Shown: positions 30,193-39,474, counted from the stretch's first letter. The stretch: DNA of 64,000 bases from Dasania marina DSM 21967 (GCF_000373485.1 NZ_KB891576.1:248001-312000), one strand, 5' to 3'. The notes: generated by a model not told the origin, from the letters alone. Numbers and translations: made by a program.

Positions 30193-31329
30193 TTATAAGG
30201 TCTTATCAAATAATAACACCGTCTTTTCATCGATGATGGACACCCGTATAGGATAGGCTTTTTCTAGGCCCACAAGCCACTCGGCAATGCGCGTTTTATC
30301 TACCGTACCCGTAAAGTCTATAGCGGTAATAGAGGCATTAGCCAAAATAATACGCTGCTTGCTGTAGCGGTTAAGCTCATTAACCACATCGCCCATAGGC
30401 TGCTTCACAAACACTAATAGACCCTCGCGCCAAGAGATAGCTGAGGCAGCGTCCACTTTTTGAACCGCCCCCAACACACCCTCGCCATCCACTACCAGCT
30501 GATCACCCGCCAGTAACTCGGCAAAATGCTGACCTATGGGCTGGATACGAGCGCTACTATCGACCAAGGCCTGACGCTCGCTGGCAACACGCACATGCCC
30601 TTCTAATACGGTAATAGTACTGCTGCTATCGTCTCTATCGATATTAAACGCCGTGCCTACCACCTGCACATAACCGCTGCCGGTTTGCACAGTAAAGGGG
30701 CGCGCTTTATCGCTGGCTACTTGAAAATAGGCTTCGCCACTGACCAGATTCACCTCGCGGTTTTCGGGGGTGTAGCTCACCGTTAAAATAGACTCGGCAC
30801 CCAGATCTATCACGCTGCCATCTTGCAAAGCCACTTGTTTGTGTTGGCCATGGCCGGTTTGAAAGCTCTTTACGCTGGGGACTATGCCGCTGTTTTGGCC
30901 CAGATTCATCAACACCACAAAACCTATCAACAACACGCTGGCCGCTGCAGACATGGCATATTGCACAGGTGAGCCCCGCAGGGCTCGGCGGTATTGCGTC
31001 CGCAAGCGCACGACAACGCCGGCACCATCATCACTATTGGCCGCTGCAGGCTGGTGCCAGTGGCTGATGGGTTCATCGCCTTGGTAAGTATCGGCGGCCA
31101 GCGCAGCCTCGGTAGGCATCACCATATCAGCCAAGCTATCGAGATCCCCCCATAGCAGCTCAACCGCTAGAAAAGCCTGCTCGTGGGCAGCATCTTTACT
31201 CATCCAACGGCTCCAGGCGCTATGCTCAAGCGAGTTTAAGCCGCCCTCACGTATCCGCAAGAACCACTCGTTAGCTTCTGTTTCGACCCGTGTCGCAGCT
31301 CCCTTAGACACACTCTGATCTGTCTTCAT
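30193..31329 (-). CDS. FecR-type anti-sigma regulator
   Basis: A 378-residue single-pass inner-membrane protein. The cytoplasmic N-terminus has the DUF4880-type sigma-binding region (EANEWFLRIREGGLNSLEHS, then WMSKDAAHEQAFL). A membrane helix lies at about 126-144. The periplasmic FecR domain follows (KQVALQDGSVIDLGAES; GEAYFQVASDKARPFTV), then an STN-like C-terminal domain (ISWREGLLVFVKQPMGDVV). It would hold the sigma factor at 31373 inactive until the receptor at 27389 signals. It is 43 bp downstream of the sigma gene, in the order sigma, anti-sigma, receptor. Confidence 0.93.
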   Translation of the reverse strand: MKTDQSVSKGAATRVETEANEWFLRIREGGLNSLEHSAWSRWMSKDAAHEQAFLAVELLWGDLDSLADMVMPTEAALAADTYQGDEPISHWHQPAAANSDDGAGVVVRLRTQYRRALRGSPVQYAMSAAASVLLIGFVVLMNLGQNSGIVPSVKSFQTGHGQHKQVALQDGSVIDLGAESILTVSYTPENREVNLVSGEAYFQVASDKARPFTVQTGSGYVQVVGTAFNIDRDDSSSTITVLEGHVRVASERQALVDSSARIQPIGQHFAELLAGDQLVVDGEGVLGAVQKVDAASAISWREGLLVFVKQPMGDVVNELNRYSKQRIILANASITAIDFTGTVDKTRIAEWLVGLEKAYPIRVSIIDEKTVLLFDKTL

Positions 31330-31372
31330 AACCTCACTACACTCTCAATAAATAGGTCTATAGGCTGGCTCA

Positions 31373-31939
31373 TCATTGTGCCATCCGCTCTTTCAGATGC
31401 GCTAAGGCTCGCAGCACATATTTACGGATCATATTTTCGCTCAGCCCCATGGACTCAGCGATTTCCCCGTATTCGCGCTCCTGAAATTTATACATTAAAA
31501 AAGCCTTTTGGCATTTGGGTGGCAATTCTGCCACAAAAACGCGCAATTGGCTGATGGACTGCCTAGCGCTTAATTGCCGCTCGGGGTTTTGTACTTCGCT
31601 GCGGCACTCTTGTTCAGACTCTTGGCTATCAAAAATAGCCTCGGTGCGCTGGCGTCTGCGCAGCCTATCAATGGCGATGTTGTCGGCAGTCTTATACAAA
31701 AAGGCGCGCAGGTAGCTCACAGTATCGGGCTTATCAAGACTTAACAGGCGTATGTAAGCCTCTTGCGCCACTTCCGCCGCTTCCTGCTGGCTACTTAGGC
31801 GCACAGATAGATAGCGCAGCAAGGCATCATTGTGCTCACTGTATAGGGTGGATACCTCCAGCTGCTTGGCAGCCTTGCTATCACCTGTTTGAGTCTCACG
31901 CTGGTTTTTATCCCAAGGCGTGGGCTGATTTCGCTTCAC
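31373..31939 (-). CDS. ECF sigma factor, FecI-like
   Basis: A sigma-70 family factor of 188 residues starting with a GTG at 31939, with GGAG 5 bases before it. Region 2 includes EAAEVAQEAYIRLL and YLRAFLYKTADNIAIDRLRRRQR; region 4 includes LPPKCQKAFLMYKFQEREYGEIAESMGLSE in two parts around residues 137-168. It would recruit RNA polymerase to the receptor promoter when released by the FecR-type protein. It is divergent from the ThDP decarboxylase at 32177. Confidence 0.93.
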   Translation of the reverse strand: MKRNQPTPWDKNQRETQTGDSKAAKQLEVSTLYSEHNDALLRYLSVRLSSQQEAAEVAQEAYIRLLSLDKPDTVSYLRAFLYKTADNIAIDRLRRRQRTEAIFDSQESEQECRSEVQNPERQLSARQSISQLRVFVAELPPKCQKAFLMYKFQEREYGEIAESMGLSENMIRKYVLRALAHLKERMAQ

Positions 31940-32176
31940 ATTTGCTCCAAACTTTTACTACATGCGTTTGCTGCGACTTTTTGCTCTTACTTACCTAAGA
32001 CGTCCGAAGCCCCTATTTTGGTAATGCTGCCTGCGCTTTTTCTTTCCCGGACAAGCAAAGAGTTGATGCGTTTATGGAATGACTCCATAGAAATAAGTCG
32101 TTTTCGCCAACCACCCAAAATTTCTAGTATGGCCGCACAGTCATACACCCACAATAAACCCAAACGAGACTTAGCT

Positions 32177-33760
32177 ATGGCCACCTGCGGCGAACAACTC
32201 ATAAAACTCATAGAAGCCTACGGCGTAGACACCGCCTTTGGCATACCCGGCACTCACACCATAGAGCTATACCGTGGTCTACCGCAAACCCGTATACGTC
32301 ATGTTAGCCCACGCCACGAACAAGGGGCGGGGTTTATGGCCGATGGCTATGCCCGCGTAACCGGCAAGCCCGCCGTGTGCATTACCGTATCTGGCCCTGG
32401 TGCTTACAATATAGCCACAGCCATGGGCCAAGCCAAACAAGACTCGGTACCCATGTTGGTAATTTCCGCCGATAACAACAGCTGGGAAAAAGGGCTGGGC
32501 GAAGGCCGCCTGCACGAAACCCGCAACCTGCAAGCCGCCATGGCCGAATGCAGCGTATGGAGCCACACCCTAGCCCGCGCCGATGAGCTGCCCAAGGTTA
32601 TCGCCCGCGCCTTTGCTATTTTTAATAGCGAGCGCCCCGGCCCGGTGCATATCTCCATGCCCCTAGAAGTGATTACCGCCAATGCCGACCATGTCGATAT
32701 GCGCCTATGGCCGCTACCCAGCCGCCCCGCCGCTTCGCCCATGCAATTACAGCAGGCCGCCGAGATACTTAACCTCGCCAAAAAGCCGGTAATCGCTCTG
32801 GGCGGCGGCGCCGCCGATGCCGCCGAGCTGATACGTGAATTAGCCAGCAAGCTGGATGCCCCCGTTACCACCACCCATAACGGCAAAGGCATACTACCCG
32901 CCGACCACCCCTTACACGTGGGTAGCAGCCCCTCTTATCAACCCATACGTGATCTCTACCAAGCCGCCGATGTGATCTTGGCTATAGGCACAGAGCTGGC
33001 CGAAACCGATTATGATTTCTTCTTTAATGGCCAATTTAATTTGGGCGCAGCCAAGCTAATACGCATAGATATAGAAGCCGCTCAGCTCAGCCGCAATGCC
33101 CGCCCCGAGATAGCTATACAGGCCGACGCCGCCTTAGCCTGTGCCGCGCTATTACCCTTAATTAATCCCGCGCAGCGTCAGGGTGCAGAGCGCACCGCTG
33201 TCTTGCGCACACAACTGAAAGCGCTAGATCACCCAGGCTACCAAGGTTTTTTAGACTGTTTTCAGCAAGCACTGCCCAATTGCGTGTTGATAGGCGACTC
33301 CACTCAGCCCGCCTATTTTGCCGCTGCGCAGTATGACGCCCCGCAGCCGCGCCGTTTTGCCTCGGCCGCTACCGGCTATGGCACCTTGGGCCACGCCCTA
33401 CCCGCCGCCTTTGGTGCCAAACTAGCCCAGCCCGACTTACCGGTGGTGTGTTTAATTGGCGACGGTGGCCTGCAATTTACTATTAATGAATTGGCTAGCG
33501 CCGTAGAAGCCGAAATCCCGGTAGTCGTGGTGATTTGGAATAACCAACGCTATGAAATGATTGCCCAAAACTTTGAAGAGGCCGGCATGAAGCCTATAGC
33601 CTGTGACATTTACACCCCCGACTTTCTTACTATAGCCAAAGGCTACGGCTGCCCCGCCTACCGCGCTGAAAATCTAGCGAGTTTGAAAGCGCATTTGCAG
33701 CAAGCGCAACACTGCAACATCCCCACCATTATTGAAGTCATGGAAAAAGATTTTTTATAA
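32177..33760 (+). CDS. ThDP-dependent decarboxylase, AruI-like (5-guanidino-2-oxopentanoate decarboxylase type)
   Basis: A 527-residue thiamine-diphosphate enzyme. An open frame extends back to 31889, but its first part is not family-like; the ATG at 32177 (MATCGEQLIKL) aligns with the usual start. The N-terminal Pyr domain has the activating Glu48 in RHEQGAGFMADGYARV. The PP domain has the ThDP motif GDGGLQFTINELASA ending in NN. The start GVDTAFGIPGTHTIELYRGLP closely follows Pseudomonas AruI of the arginine transaminase pathway, rather than acetolactate synthase. AruH (the transaminase) is not beside it, so the keto-acid substrate is inferred. Other benzoylformate- or acetolactate-type activities remain possible. 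Confidence 0.82.
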   Translation: MATCGEQLIKLIEAYGVDTAFGIPGTHTIELYRGLPQTRIRHVSPRHEQGAGFMADGYARVTGKPAVCITVSGPGAYNIATAMGQAKQDSVPMLVISADNNSWEKGLGEGRLHETRNLQAAMAECSVWSHTLARADELPKVIARAFAIFNSERPGPVHISMPLEVITANADHVDMRLWPLPSRPAASPMQLQQAAEILNLAKKPVIALGGGAADAAELIRELASKLDAPVTTTHNGKGILPADHPLHVGSSPSYQPIRDLYQAADVILAIGTELAETDYDFFFNGQFNLGAAKLIRIDIEAAQLSRNARPEIAIQADAALACAALLPLINPAQRQGAERTAVLRTQLKALDHPGYQGFLDCFQQALPNCVLIGDSTQPAYFAAAQYDAPQPRRFASAATGYGTLGHALPAAFGAKLAQPDLPVVCLIGDGGLQFTINELASAVEAEIPVVVVIWNNQRYEMIAQNFEEAGMKPIACDIYTPDFLTIAKGYGCPAYRAENLASLKAHLQQAQHCNIPTIIEVMEKDFL

Positions 33761-33770
33761 AAACCATTTT

Positions 33771-33815
33771 TTACACAGTGCAGGCGCAGCGCTTAACTGC
33801 GCCTGCACTGTGTAA
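33771..33815. other. Perfect 19-bp hairpin between convergent genes
   Basis: Arms 33771-33789 (TTACACAGTGCAGGCGCAG) and 33797-33815 are exact reverse complements around a 7-base loop. No T tract follows on either strand, so it is not a standard terminator, although it may still end or protect transcripts from the decarboxylase gene, whose stop is 11 bp upstream. Confidence 0.7.
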
Positions 33816-33898
33816 CGGGACCCTAACATGAAAGCCTTTTTAACCTGTGTGAGTTATAAAACTGAAACGATAAAAGAGCTGCTAGCCCAGCGCCAAAA

Positions 33899-34804
33899 TT
33901 AGCTACTAGGCGCGGGAGTGACACCCTGCGCCACAAACCAATCGGCAACGTGGCTAATGGTAAATAGCTCAGATTTTTCTTTAGGCACCACCACGTAGTA
34001 ACCCTCTTGCGATTGCAGGCCTTGCTCACAGGCATAAACCAAACGGCCGTTTTCTACCTCCTCTTTGGCAAAATAGCGCGGCAATATCGCCACCCCTAAA
34101 TCCTGTAGCGCTGCCTGTAATAATAAATGAAAGTGTTCAAAACGCTGGCCCGGTAGAGCCTGCACCTGCTCGGCACTATAACCCGACCGCAGCAACCATT
34201 CGGCACTGGCCGACAGTTGCGAGGAGTGATGCAACAGCGGAAAATGCACAATGTCGGCATGGCTGCTCACCGCTTTTTTATCACCCATTAACGCAGGGGT
34301 GGCCACAGCCACTAACTCATCCGCCATTAAAAAACGCGACTGTAAACCCTGCCACTGGCCAGCACCGTAGAGTATGGCTAGGTCATAGCTGTGGGTATCG
34401 CCGTAAATTTGCTCCATATCGGTGACGATTTCTATGGTGATATCAGAATAGGCTTTTTTAAAAGCCGTTAACCTAGGGATTAACCAACGGCTGGCTATGG
34501 CCGGTTCGGCAGCTATTTTAATCGCACGGGCCTGCCCCACACTCACTTCGCGGGTAAGCTCCTCCGCTTGATCTAATAAGGCGCGCACCCCCAGCGCATA
34601 GGTTTCGCCGGTAGGGGTTAGCTGCACCCGCTGCTTCACCCGCTGAAATAAAGCACAACCCAAAAAAGCCTCTAGGTTTTTAATCTGGCGGCTAACCGCG
34701 CTTTGGGTGAGATACAACTCCTCGCCAGCCTTGGTAAAACTCAGGTGGCGGGCGGCAGCTTCAAAACACTGCAGGGCAATAAGCGAAGGTAAATAACGGC
34801 GCAT
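33899..34804 (-). CDS. LysR-family regulator, GcvA-like
   Basis: A transcription factor of about 301 residues from the ATG at 34804 (MRRYLPSLIALQCFEAAA). In-frame ATG at 34816 and TTG at 34819 are alternatives, and none has a clear ribosome site. The winged helix-turn-helix covers about residues 5-64 (LSFTKAGEELYLTQSAVSRQIKNLE in two parts, FQRVKQRVQLTPTGE). The effector domain follows with GcvA-type features (ASRWLIPRLTAFKKAYSDI, GVAILPRYFAKEEVENGRL). It is convergent with the AruI-like gene, so its target cannot be read from arrangement. Confidence 0.92.
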   Translation of the reverse strand: MRRYLPSLIALQCFEAAARHLSFTKAGEELYLTQSAVSRQIKNLEAFLGCALFQRVKQRVQLTPTGETYALGVRALLDQAEELTREVSVGQARAIKIAAEPAIASRWLIPRLTAFKKAYSDITIEIVTDMEQIYGDTHSYDLAILYGAGQWQGLQSRFLMADELVAVATPALMGDKKAVSSHADIVHFPLLHHSSQLSASAEWLLRSGYSAEQVQALPGQRFEHFHLLLQAALQDLGVAILPRYFAKEEVENGRLVYACEQGLQSQEGYYVVVPKEKSELFTISHVADWFVAQGVTPAPSS

Positions 34805-34899
34805 AACAGGATACATCAATACTGGGTTGCTAACTGATTAGCCTGTCATACTAGAGCTTTTTAGGCTGCGCTCCAAACGGTTTTCTATAATGCTGTTTG

Positions 34900-36528
34900 C
34901 TATGGGTTAAAAAGCGATAGCACTTCTTGTGTAAACCAGTCGTGGCTGGACTTTATATGATTCATGTTTTTGCTGTCTTCATAATACAGTTGGTCAAAAG
35001 GGCTGCGGCTGGCGAAATCCACCGCCGACCAATAGGCAGGGTCTGTTGGATAAAGGCCTTCTATACCCAAGGCGCTGCCCAAAGTAACAAAGGCATGGGG
35101 CTGTTCACTGCTAACACTCGCTTTAAACCCCGCTGACTTAGTCATCAGCTCCGTAAACGTTTTTATGTCATAACCCAAACCACCGGGCACACTCGCAGAG
35201 TTGATACCATCACCATAAGTGCGGTAGGTTTTGTCATTGTAGGCGTCGACAAAGGGCTTAGCCTCTGCTTTAGCCGCCTTGACCACGGCGGCGACGACAT
35301 TGCTAACCACTTTATCTTTGAGTGCCCCACCCAGCCCAGCACATCCACTAAGTTCAACGCGTGTTGCAAAATAATCGCTCAGTTTTGTATTACTGTCGAT
35401 GCTGATGCGCGCTTTATCGGGTTTTACTATATAACCTGCTACATCGGTGCTGGCGACAACAACTGGAGCCGCCGCCAAACTCAGGGCATAGCCTCTGGCA
35501 ATAATATCCACATCGATATTAATTGTGGTTGCTTTAAACGTGGCAGTGCAGCTATATTTTTGTTCCGTTTGTTTGGCGATAGTTTCACTTCCTGAAACGG
35601 TTTTAATAGCGCTGTAAAAAATATCGCCCGGCTTTATACTAGCCAAGTGGCCATCACTGCGGCCGCTGGCAACAGCTACCTTGCGTAAACCTTCAGCCGC
35701 TGGGTAGCCCCCATACACCGCTTGCAACTCAACGATATACAGCTGTTGATAATCGTCAGTCCAGGTTTGCGATGACGCCCCTTGGCTATAGTGGTAACGC
35801 AACATCTGCTTGGCCGCAGGGGCATTGGCACCGGTTATTGCGGCACTGCCACCATAGGCAGAAAACGCATTAGCGAGATGCTGCACAGCAATAGGCACAT
35901 ATGCCCCTAAGTGAGGGCTATCCACACTAATATATAAATCTACATGGTGATTCACCGCCTCGCTCTCCATAGTGAGTAAAGCATAACGAGCAACAACGCC
36001 GCCCATGCTATACCCCACTAGGGCAATATTGTCTTCACTAGTGATTTGATATTGAGCGATGACCTTTTCTAGTAAGGACCGTACAAAGCCCGCATTGCGT
36101 TGTATGTAATCGCCACCATTGCGGTAACGCAGCTCTAACACATGGTAGTTTCTATCATCTGGCAAGCTATTGCAGCTGCCCTCTAATTCACCATCCCCGG
36201 GATACTTGTTAATGGTTTTTGGTGAATAGCCATGCACTTTAATTAAAAAATTTCGCCCACTCACCATACTGTTATCAGCAGGGCAAACATGGGCATAGCC
36301 CTCACCATAAGCGCCTTTAAAGTCTTGTGCAGCCACTATATCACTGAGAGTTTCTTGCCTAACTGCAGGCTTGCTATCGCCACTGGGAATAGGGATAGCG
36401 CTATTACCTGAGCCTGCACTGGCGGCCCCATCATCACTGCTACTGCCGCCACCGCTGCAAGCCATCAAGCTTAAAGCACTCATAAAAAACACACTTAAAA
36501 AACGTATATGTATGCGTAGACTAAACAT
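34900..36528 (-). CDS. Lipoprotein alpha/beta-hydrolase (lipase/esterase-like)
   Basis: A 542-residue exported hydrolase. The signal ends in a lipobox LMAC (Cys24), followed by a low-complexity Gly/Ser linker. An oxyanion segment FLIKVHGYSPKT is at about residues 94-105, and the nucleophile Ser174 is in VGYSMGGVVARYALL, the pattern of PGAP1/LipA-like lipases. A possible catalytic His lies near the C-terminus (NMNHIKSSHDWF). The middle (about 300-420) is not recognised. Likely role is ester hydrolysis at the outer membrane; substrate unknown. The gap to the next gene (36529-36763) holds a hairpin element at 36639-36683 and no gene. Confidence 0.8.
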   Translation of the reverse strand: MFSLRIHIRFLSVFFMSALSLMACSGGGSSSDDGAASAGSGNSAIPIPSGDSKPAVRQETLSDIVAAQDFKGAYGEGYAHVCPADNSMVSGRNFLIKVHGYSPKTINKYPGDGELEGSCNSLPDDRNYHVLELRYRNGGDYIQRNAGFVRSLLEKVIAQYQITSEDNIALVGYSMGGVVARYALLTMESEAVNHHVDLYISVDSPHLGAYVPIAVQHLANAFSAYGGSAAITGANAPAAKQMLRYHYSQGASSQTWTDDYQQLYIVELQAVYGGYPAAEGLRKVAVASGRSDGHLASIKPGDIFYSAIKTVSGSETIAKQTEQKYSCTATFKATTINIDVDIIARGYALSLAAAPVVVASTDVAGYIVKPDKARISIDSNTKLSDYFATRVELSGCAGLGGALKDKVVSNVVAAVVKAAKAEAKPFVDAYNDKTYRTYGDGINSASVPGGLGYDIKTFTELMTKSAGFKASVSSEQPHAFVTLGSALGIEGLYPTDPAYWSAVDFASRSPFDQLYYEDSKNMNHIKSSHDWFTQEVLSLFNP

Positions 36529-36638
36529 AAGATCATCCTTGTCTTGTTATTTATAGTTATGGCGATGATGAAACAAAAAACCTATCGCGTATCCATACGC
36601 CAGCAGGTAACTATTGTTAAATAATTTTGTAGCTGTTG

Positions 36639-36683
36639 GCTATTAGTCAGAAGTCTGTAGGGCTACCGACTAAGGTCGGTAGC
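36639..36683. repeat. Alternative-hairpin element, copy A
   Basis: The core is GTCTGTA-gggc-TACCGAC-taag-GTCGGTA. The right-hand pairing GCTACCGAC (36662-36670) with GTCGGTAGC (36675-36683), loop TAAG, is a perfect 9-bp stem. The left-hand pairing has one mismatch. A related copy is at 38709-38752, on the other side of the GLUG gene. Confidence 0.6.
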
Positions 36684-36763
36684 GAAGGGAAGTAAAAAGA
36701 AGTCTATAAAAAATGCGCCGTTAATAGGCGCTACACTAAAAAATATTATAATACTTTTAACGT

Positions 36764-38614
36764 TTAATCTAAGTCACCGTCGCCATCACTATCCCTGTAC
36801 ACGATGCCGTTTATCAATAAACCGGGTAATTGGCTGCTACTGCCGAAGTGCCAGTAGGCGTTGCTGTCAGCGTCTTGATAACTGGACCAATTATCGTAAA
36901 GCTCAACAGCGGCACAGCTATTGTTATTGTCGGCGGTGGGGCATTGCAACTCTGCCAAAGTAGCGCCTGTGGCGTTTAGCCCCTCACCCTGATTACCCAC
37001 ACCATGAACCGTACCTATGGCATTGGCCTGGCCGCTATTGTCAATCGCGTAGTAATTATCAATATAGGTCGTGGTATCACTAAAACCCACCAAACCACCC
37101 ACGTCGCTAGCGCCGTTAGTACTGCCAGCAGAATAATTGGCATATAAATGCGTGCCCACATTGGCATCCCCCACTAGACCACCGACATACTGCTGGGCAG
37201 TGATTGAGCCCGTGCTGTAATTAGCTTGTGCGCGTACGATATAACTAATGCCCACTAAACCCCCTACATAGTCATCGCCGCTGACACTGCCGGTTGCGAG
37301 ATTAGCTTCAAGGTAGCCCGTATCACCACTGACAAATGCGTTCAACATATTAATGCTACCCACTAGCCCGCCAACAAAATTTGCACCGTTCACATCAGCG
37401 CTAACTTTATTAGCAGTCAACACGGGCGCGATATGCGCCAAGCCAACCAAGCCCCCCACATAGTCACCCGAGGCAATCACATCACCTTGAAACGAACTGT
37501 ATAGAATGGACGATTCATCATGCAGGTAACCTACTAGCCCGCCCGTAATACTCGTAGCAGCGAAACTAGTTACAGCGCTTTTTACTAAACATAGATTCAC
37601 ACGAGTATTAACAGCGTATCCTATCAGCCCACCTACTTGGCTACCCTCACTACTCACATTGCCGTAAGCAGCACAGGCACTAAATGTGCTTCCGGTTGCC
37701 ACGCCCACTAAGCCACCTACGCGGCTATCGCCCATACTATCGGATGAGCTACTACCATAGGCAGAGCTCTGGCTAACAACACTGTCTACCGCACTACCAA
37801 TAAGGCCTCCAACACTATCACTGCTGGCGTGCACGGCACCACGGCTTTCCGTTTTATACAGACTAACAGATCGGGCTATACCGACTAAACCGCCCACATA
37901 TTGTGAACCATTCACCGCCACCGTACTTTTACAATTATGTAAACTATGTGGGCTACCAGCGCCAGCTCTAAACTCACCGAATAAACTACCCACTTGCCTA
38001 GCACCGGTTACCTGCCCTTTATCTAAGAGAATATTTTTAATTGTCTGGGTTTGGCTGTCGGCATTGTAGCCAAATAAGCCTATATACTCGCCTGCGGTTT
38101 CTGCATCACCGGCCGTGCGATTAATATAGAGATTGGCGATGGTATGATTATTACCATTAAAATTAGCGGCAAAAAATTCTGTAGCATTACCTATAGGTAG
38201 CCAGCCGTTATTACTGCCATCACCGTCGTAATCGTAGTAATCGTCTTGGCTATCCACCTTGTCATCGCCGTTGGTATCAAAATCTAAATCAGCTATAAGT
38301 TCATAGCCATTGCAGCCAGTTTGTGGGCAGCCAGTGCTATCAGCATTGCCGGCCCCATTATTACGGGCCGTGCCCAGCAAGTCGTGACGTACCCAATCCA
38401 ACTGCTGCAGGCTACTTATTTCTATCAGGCCGTTGTTATCTCTGTCGACATCGCTGCTATTGTTAACACCATCGCCGTCTAGGTCCTCGCTGGTTGCGTC
38501 TTTGTCGCTATCTGTGGCGGCGCTGGAGCCACCGCCGCCCCCTCCGCCACAGGACGCTAAAATTAAAATACTGCTGCTTAGTAATAAGCTTATCAATGCA
38601 TATTTGGGTGACAT
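36764..38614 (-). CDS. GLUG-repeat surface lipoprotein (adhesin-like)
   Basis: A 616-residue exported lipoprotein. The signal ends LASC, then a run of glycines. Residues about 36-65 have acidic calcium-binding repeats of the thrombospondin type 3 kind (DLDGDGVNNSSD, DRDNNGLIEISSLQQLDW), and another DSDGDGDLD sits at the extreme C-terminus. The body holds about ten copies of a roughly 25-35-residue repeat with core VGGLVG or VGGLIG, the GLUG motif, predicted to form a right-handed beta-helix. GLUG proteins are often large adhesins; this one is modest in size. Function and ligand are not known. It is flanked on both sides by related hairpin elements. Confidence 0.85.
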   Translation of the reverse strand: MSPKYALISLLLSSSILILASCGGGGGGGSSAATDSDKDATSEDLDGDGVNNSSDVDRDNNGLIEISSLQQLDWVRHDLLGTARNNGAGNADSTGCPQTGCNGYELIADLDFDTNGDDKVDSQDDYYDYDGDGSNNGWLPIGNATEFFAANFNGNNHTIANLYINRTAGDAETAGEYIGLFGYNADSQTQTIKNILLDKGQVTGARQVGSLFGEFRAGAGSPHSLHNCKSTVAVNGSQYVGGLVGIARSVSLYKTESRGAVHASSDSVGGLIGSAVDSVVSQSSAYGSSSSDSMGDSRVGGLVGVATGSTFSACAAYGNVSSEGSQVGGLIGYAVNTRVNLCLVKSAVTSFAATSITGGLVGYLHDESSILYSSFQGDVIASGDYVGGLVGLAHIAPVLTANKVSADVNGANFVGGLVGSINMLNAFVSGDTGYLEANLATGSVSGDDYVGGLVGISYIVRAQANYSTGSITAQQYVGGLVGDANVGTHLYANYSAGSTNGASDVGGLVGFSDTTTYIDNYYAIDNSGQANAIGTVHGVGNQGEGLNATGATLAELQCPTADNNNSCAAVELYDNWSSYQDADSNAYWHFGSSSQLPGLLINGIVYRDSDGDGDLD

Positions 38615-38708
38615 GAGAATATCCTTTTTACTTTCAGTATTCTTTGCAGCTATCCCGATATTACAACTGGGTTATCCGCTAACATTGTCGTTAATTGCCG
38701 CTGCACTA

Positions 38709-38752
38709 GCTATTAGCCATAGGTCGGTATAAGTACCGACTAAAGTCTGTAT
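38709..38752. repeat. Alternative-hairpin element, copy B
   Basis: The core is GTCGGTA-taag-TACCGAC-taaa-GTCTGTA. Here the left pairing (38723-38729 with 38734-38740, loop TAAG) is perfect and the right one has a mismatch, the mirror of copy A at 36639-36683. Both copies begin with GCTATTAG. It is in the 254-bp gap between the GLUG gene and the response regulator, which shows no accepted gene. Confidence 0.6.
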
Positions 38753-38868
38753 CTAGCCATACAACGCTAGCTTTAAAATTCACTACGGGGCTATACTCAC
38801 AAATCATATAAGCCCTGCGGGGTTGCCCCCTCTATAGGCAGCTTAATTTTCACACCATGGCCGGCGCT

Positions 38869-39474
38869 ATGAAAATTCTTATTGTTGATGATCACAGTCT
38901 GTTTCGAGAAGGCATGAGCTATGTACTGGAGAAACTAGAACCAGATGTGGCTATTTTAGGAGCCGCCAATTACCAACAAGCTCTCACGCACTTAGATCAA
39001 CACCCCGATATAGATTTAGTATTACTGGATTTAGATATGCCGGGTAAAAATGGTTTTGAATCCCTAGTCACGCTTACGGAAAAACACCCCACTCTACCCA
39101 TAGTGATTTTATCGGCCTCTAATTCACGACAAGATATACAACAGGCAATACACAAAGGTGCCGCAGGCTATATCTGCAAAGACACCCCTAGCGATACGAT
39201 GTTAAGTGCTTTGCACTTAATATTATCTGGCGTCATCTATGTGCCAGCGGATTTTCACCATGCCAGCGCAGAACCACAGCAGCAATTATTAACACCTAGA
39301 CAGCGCGATGTGCTCGCCTTATTGGTTGAGGGGCTGTCTAATAAAGAAATTGCTAGGCGCTGTGAACTAGCAGAGGCCACCGTCAAAATGCATGTGACCG
39401 CCATTTTTAAAAGCTTAAACGTTAACAACCGCACGCAGGCTGCAATTAGCGCCAAGCAACACGGCTTACTCTAA
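38869..39474 (+). CDS. NarL/LuxR-family response regulator
   Basis: A 201-residue regulator from the ATG at 38869 (MKILIVDDHSLFREGM); an ATG at 38857 adds four residues. The receiver domain has the acidic pair in VDDHS, the phospho-acceptor Asp in LVLLDLDMPG and the conserved Lys in YICKDTPSD. The LuxR-type DNA-binding domain is at the C-terminus (LTPRQRDVLALLVEGLSNKE; ATVKMHVTAIFKSL). It is convergent with a hybrid histidine kinase 10 bp away, its probable partner. No ribosome site is obvious before either start. Confidence 0.92.
   Translation: MKILIVDDHSLFREGMSYVLEKLEPDVAILGAANYQQALTHLDQHPDIDLVLLDLDMPGKNGFESLVTLTEKHPTLPIVILSASNSRQDIQQAIHKGAAGYICKDTPSDTMLSALHLILSGVIYVPADFHHASAEPQQQLLTPRQRDVLALLVEGLSNKEIARRCELAEATVKMHVTAIFKSLNVNNRTQAAISAKQHGLL

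Noticed and set aside
31889-32176. N-terminal extension of the AruI-like decarboxylase
   Set aside because: The extra 96 residues do not resemble the family and overlap the divergent sigma gene start; the ATG at 32177 fits.
33828-33902. A 24-codon open frame between the AruI-like and LysR genes
   Set aside because: Too short to support, with only a poor ribosome site; its stop overlaps the LysR gene end.
36764-38614. The repeated GGLVG segments as a CRISPR-like or DNA repeat array
   Set aside because: The repeats are protein-level GLUG motifs with diverged codons.
38613-38732. A 39-codon hydrophobic open frame upstream of the response regulator
   Set aside because: It starts on top of the GLUG start codon, has no ribosome site and ends in a hairpin element; it is more likely promoter DNA.
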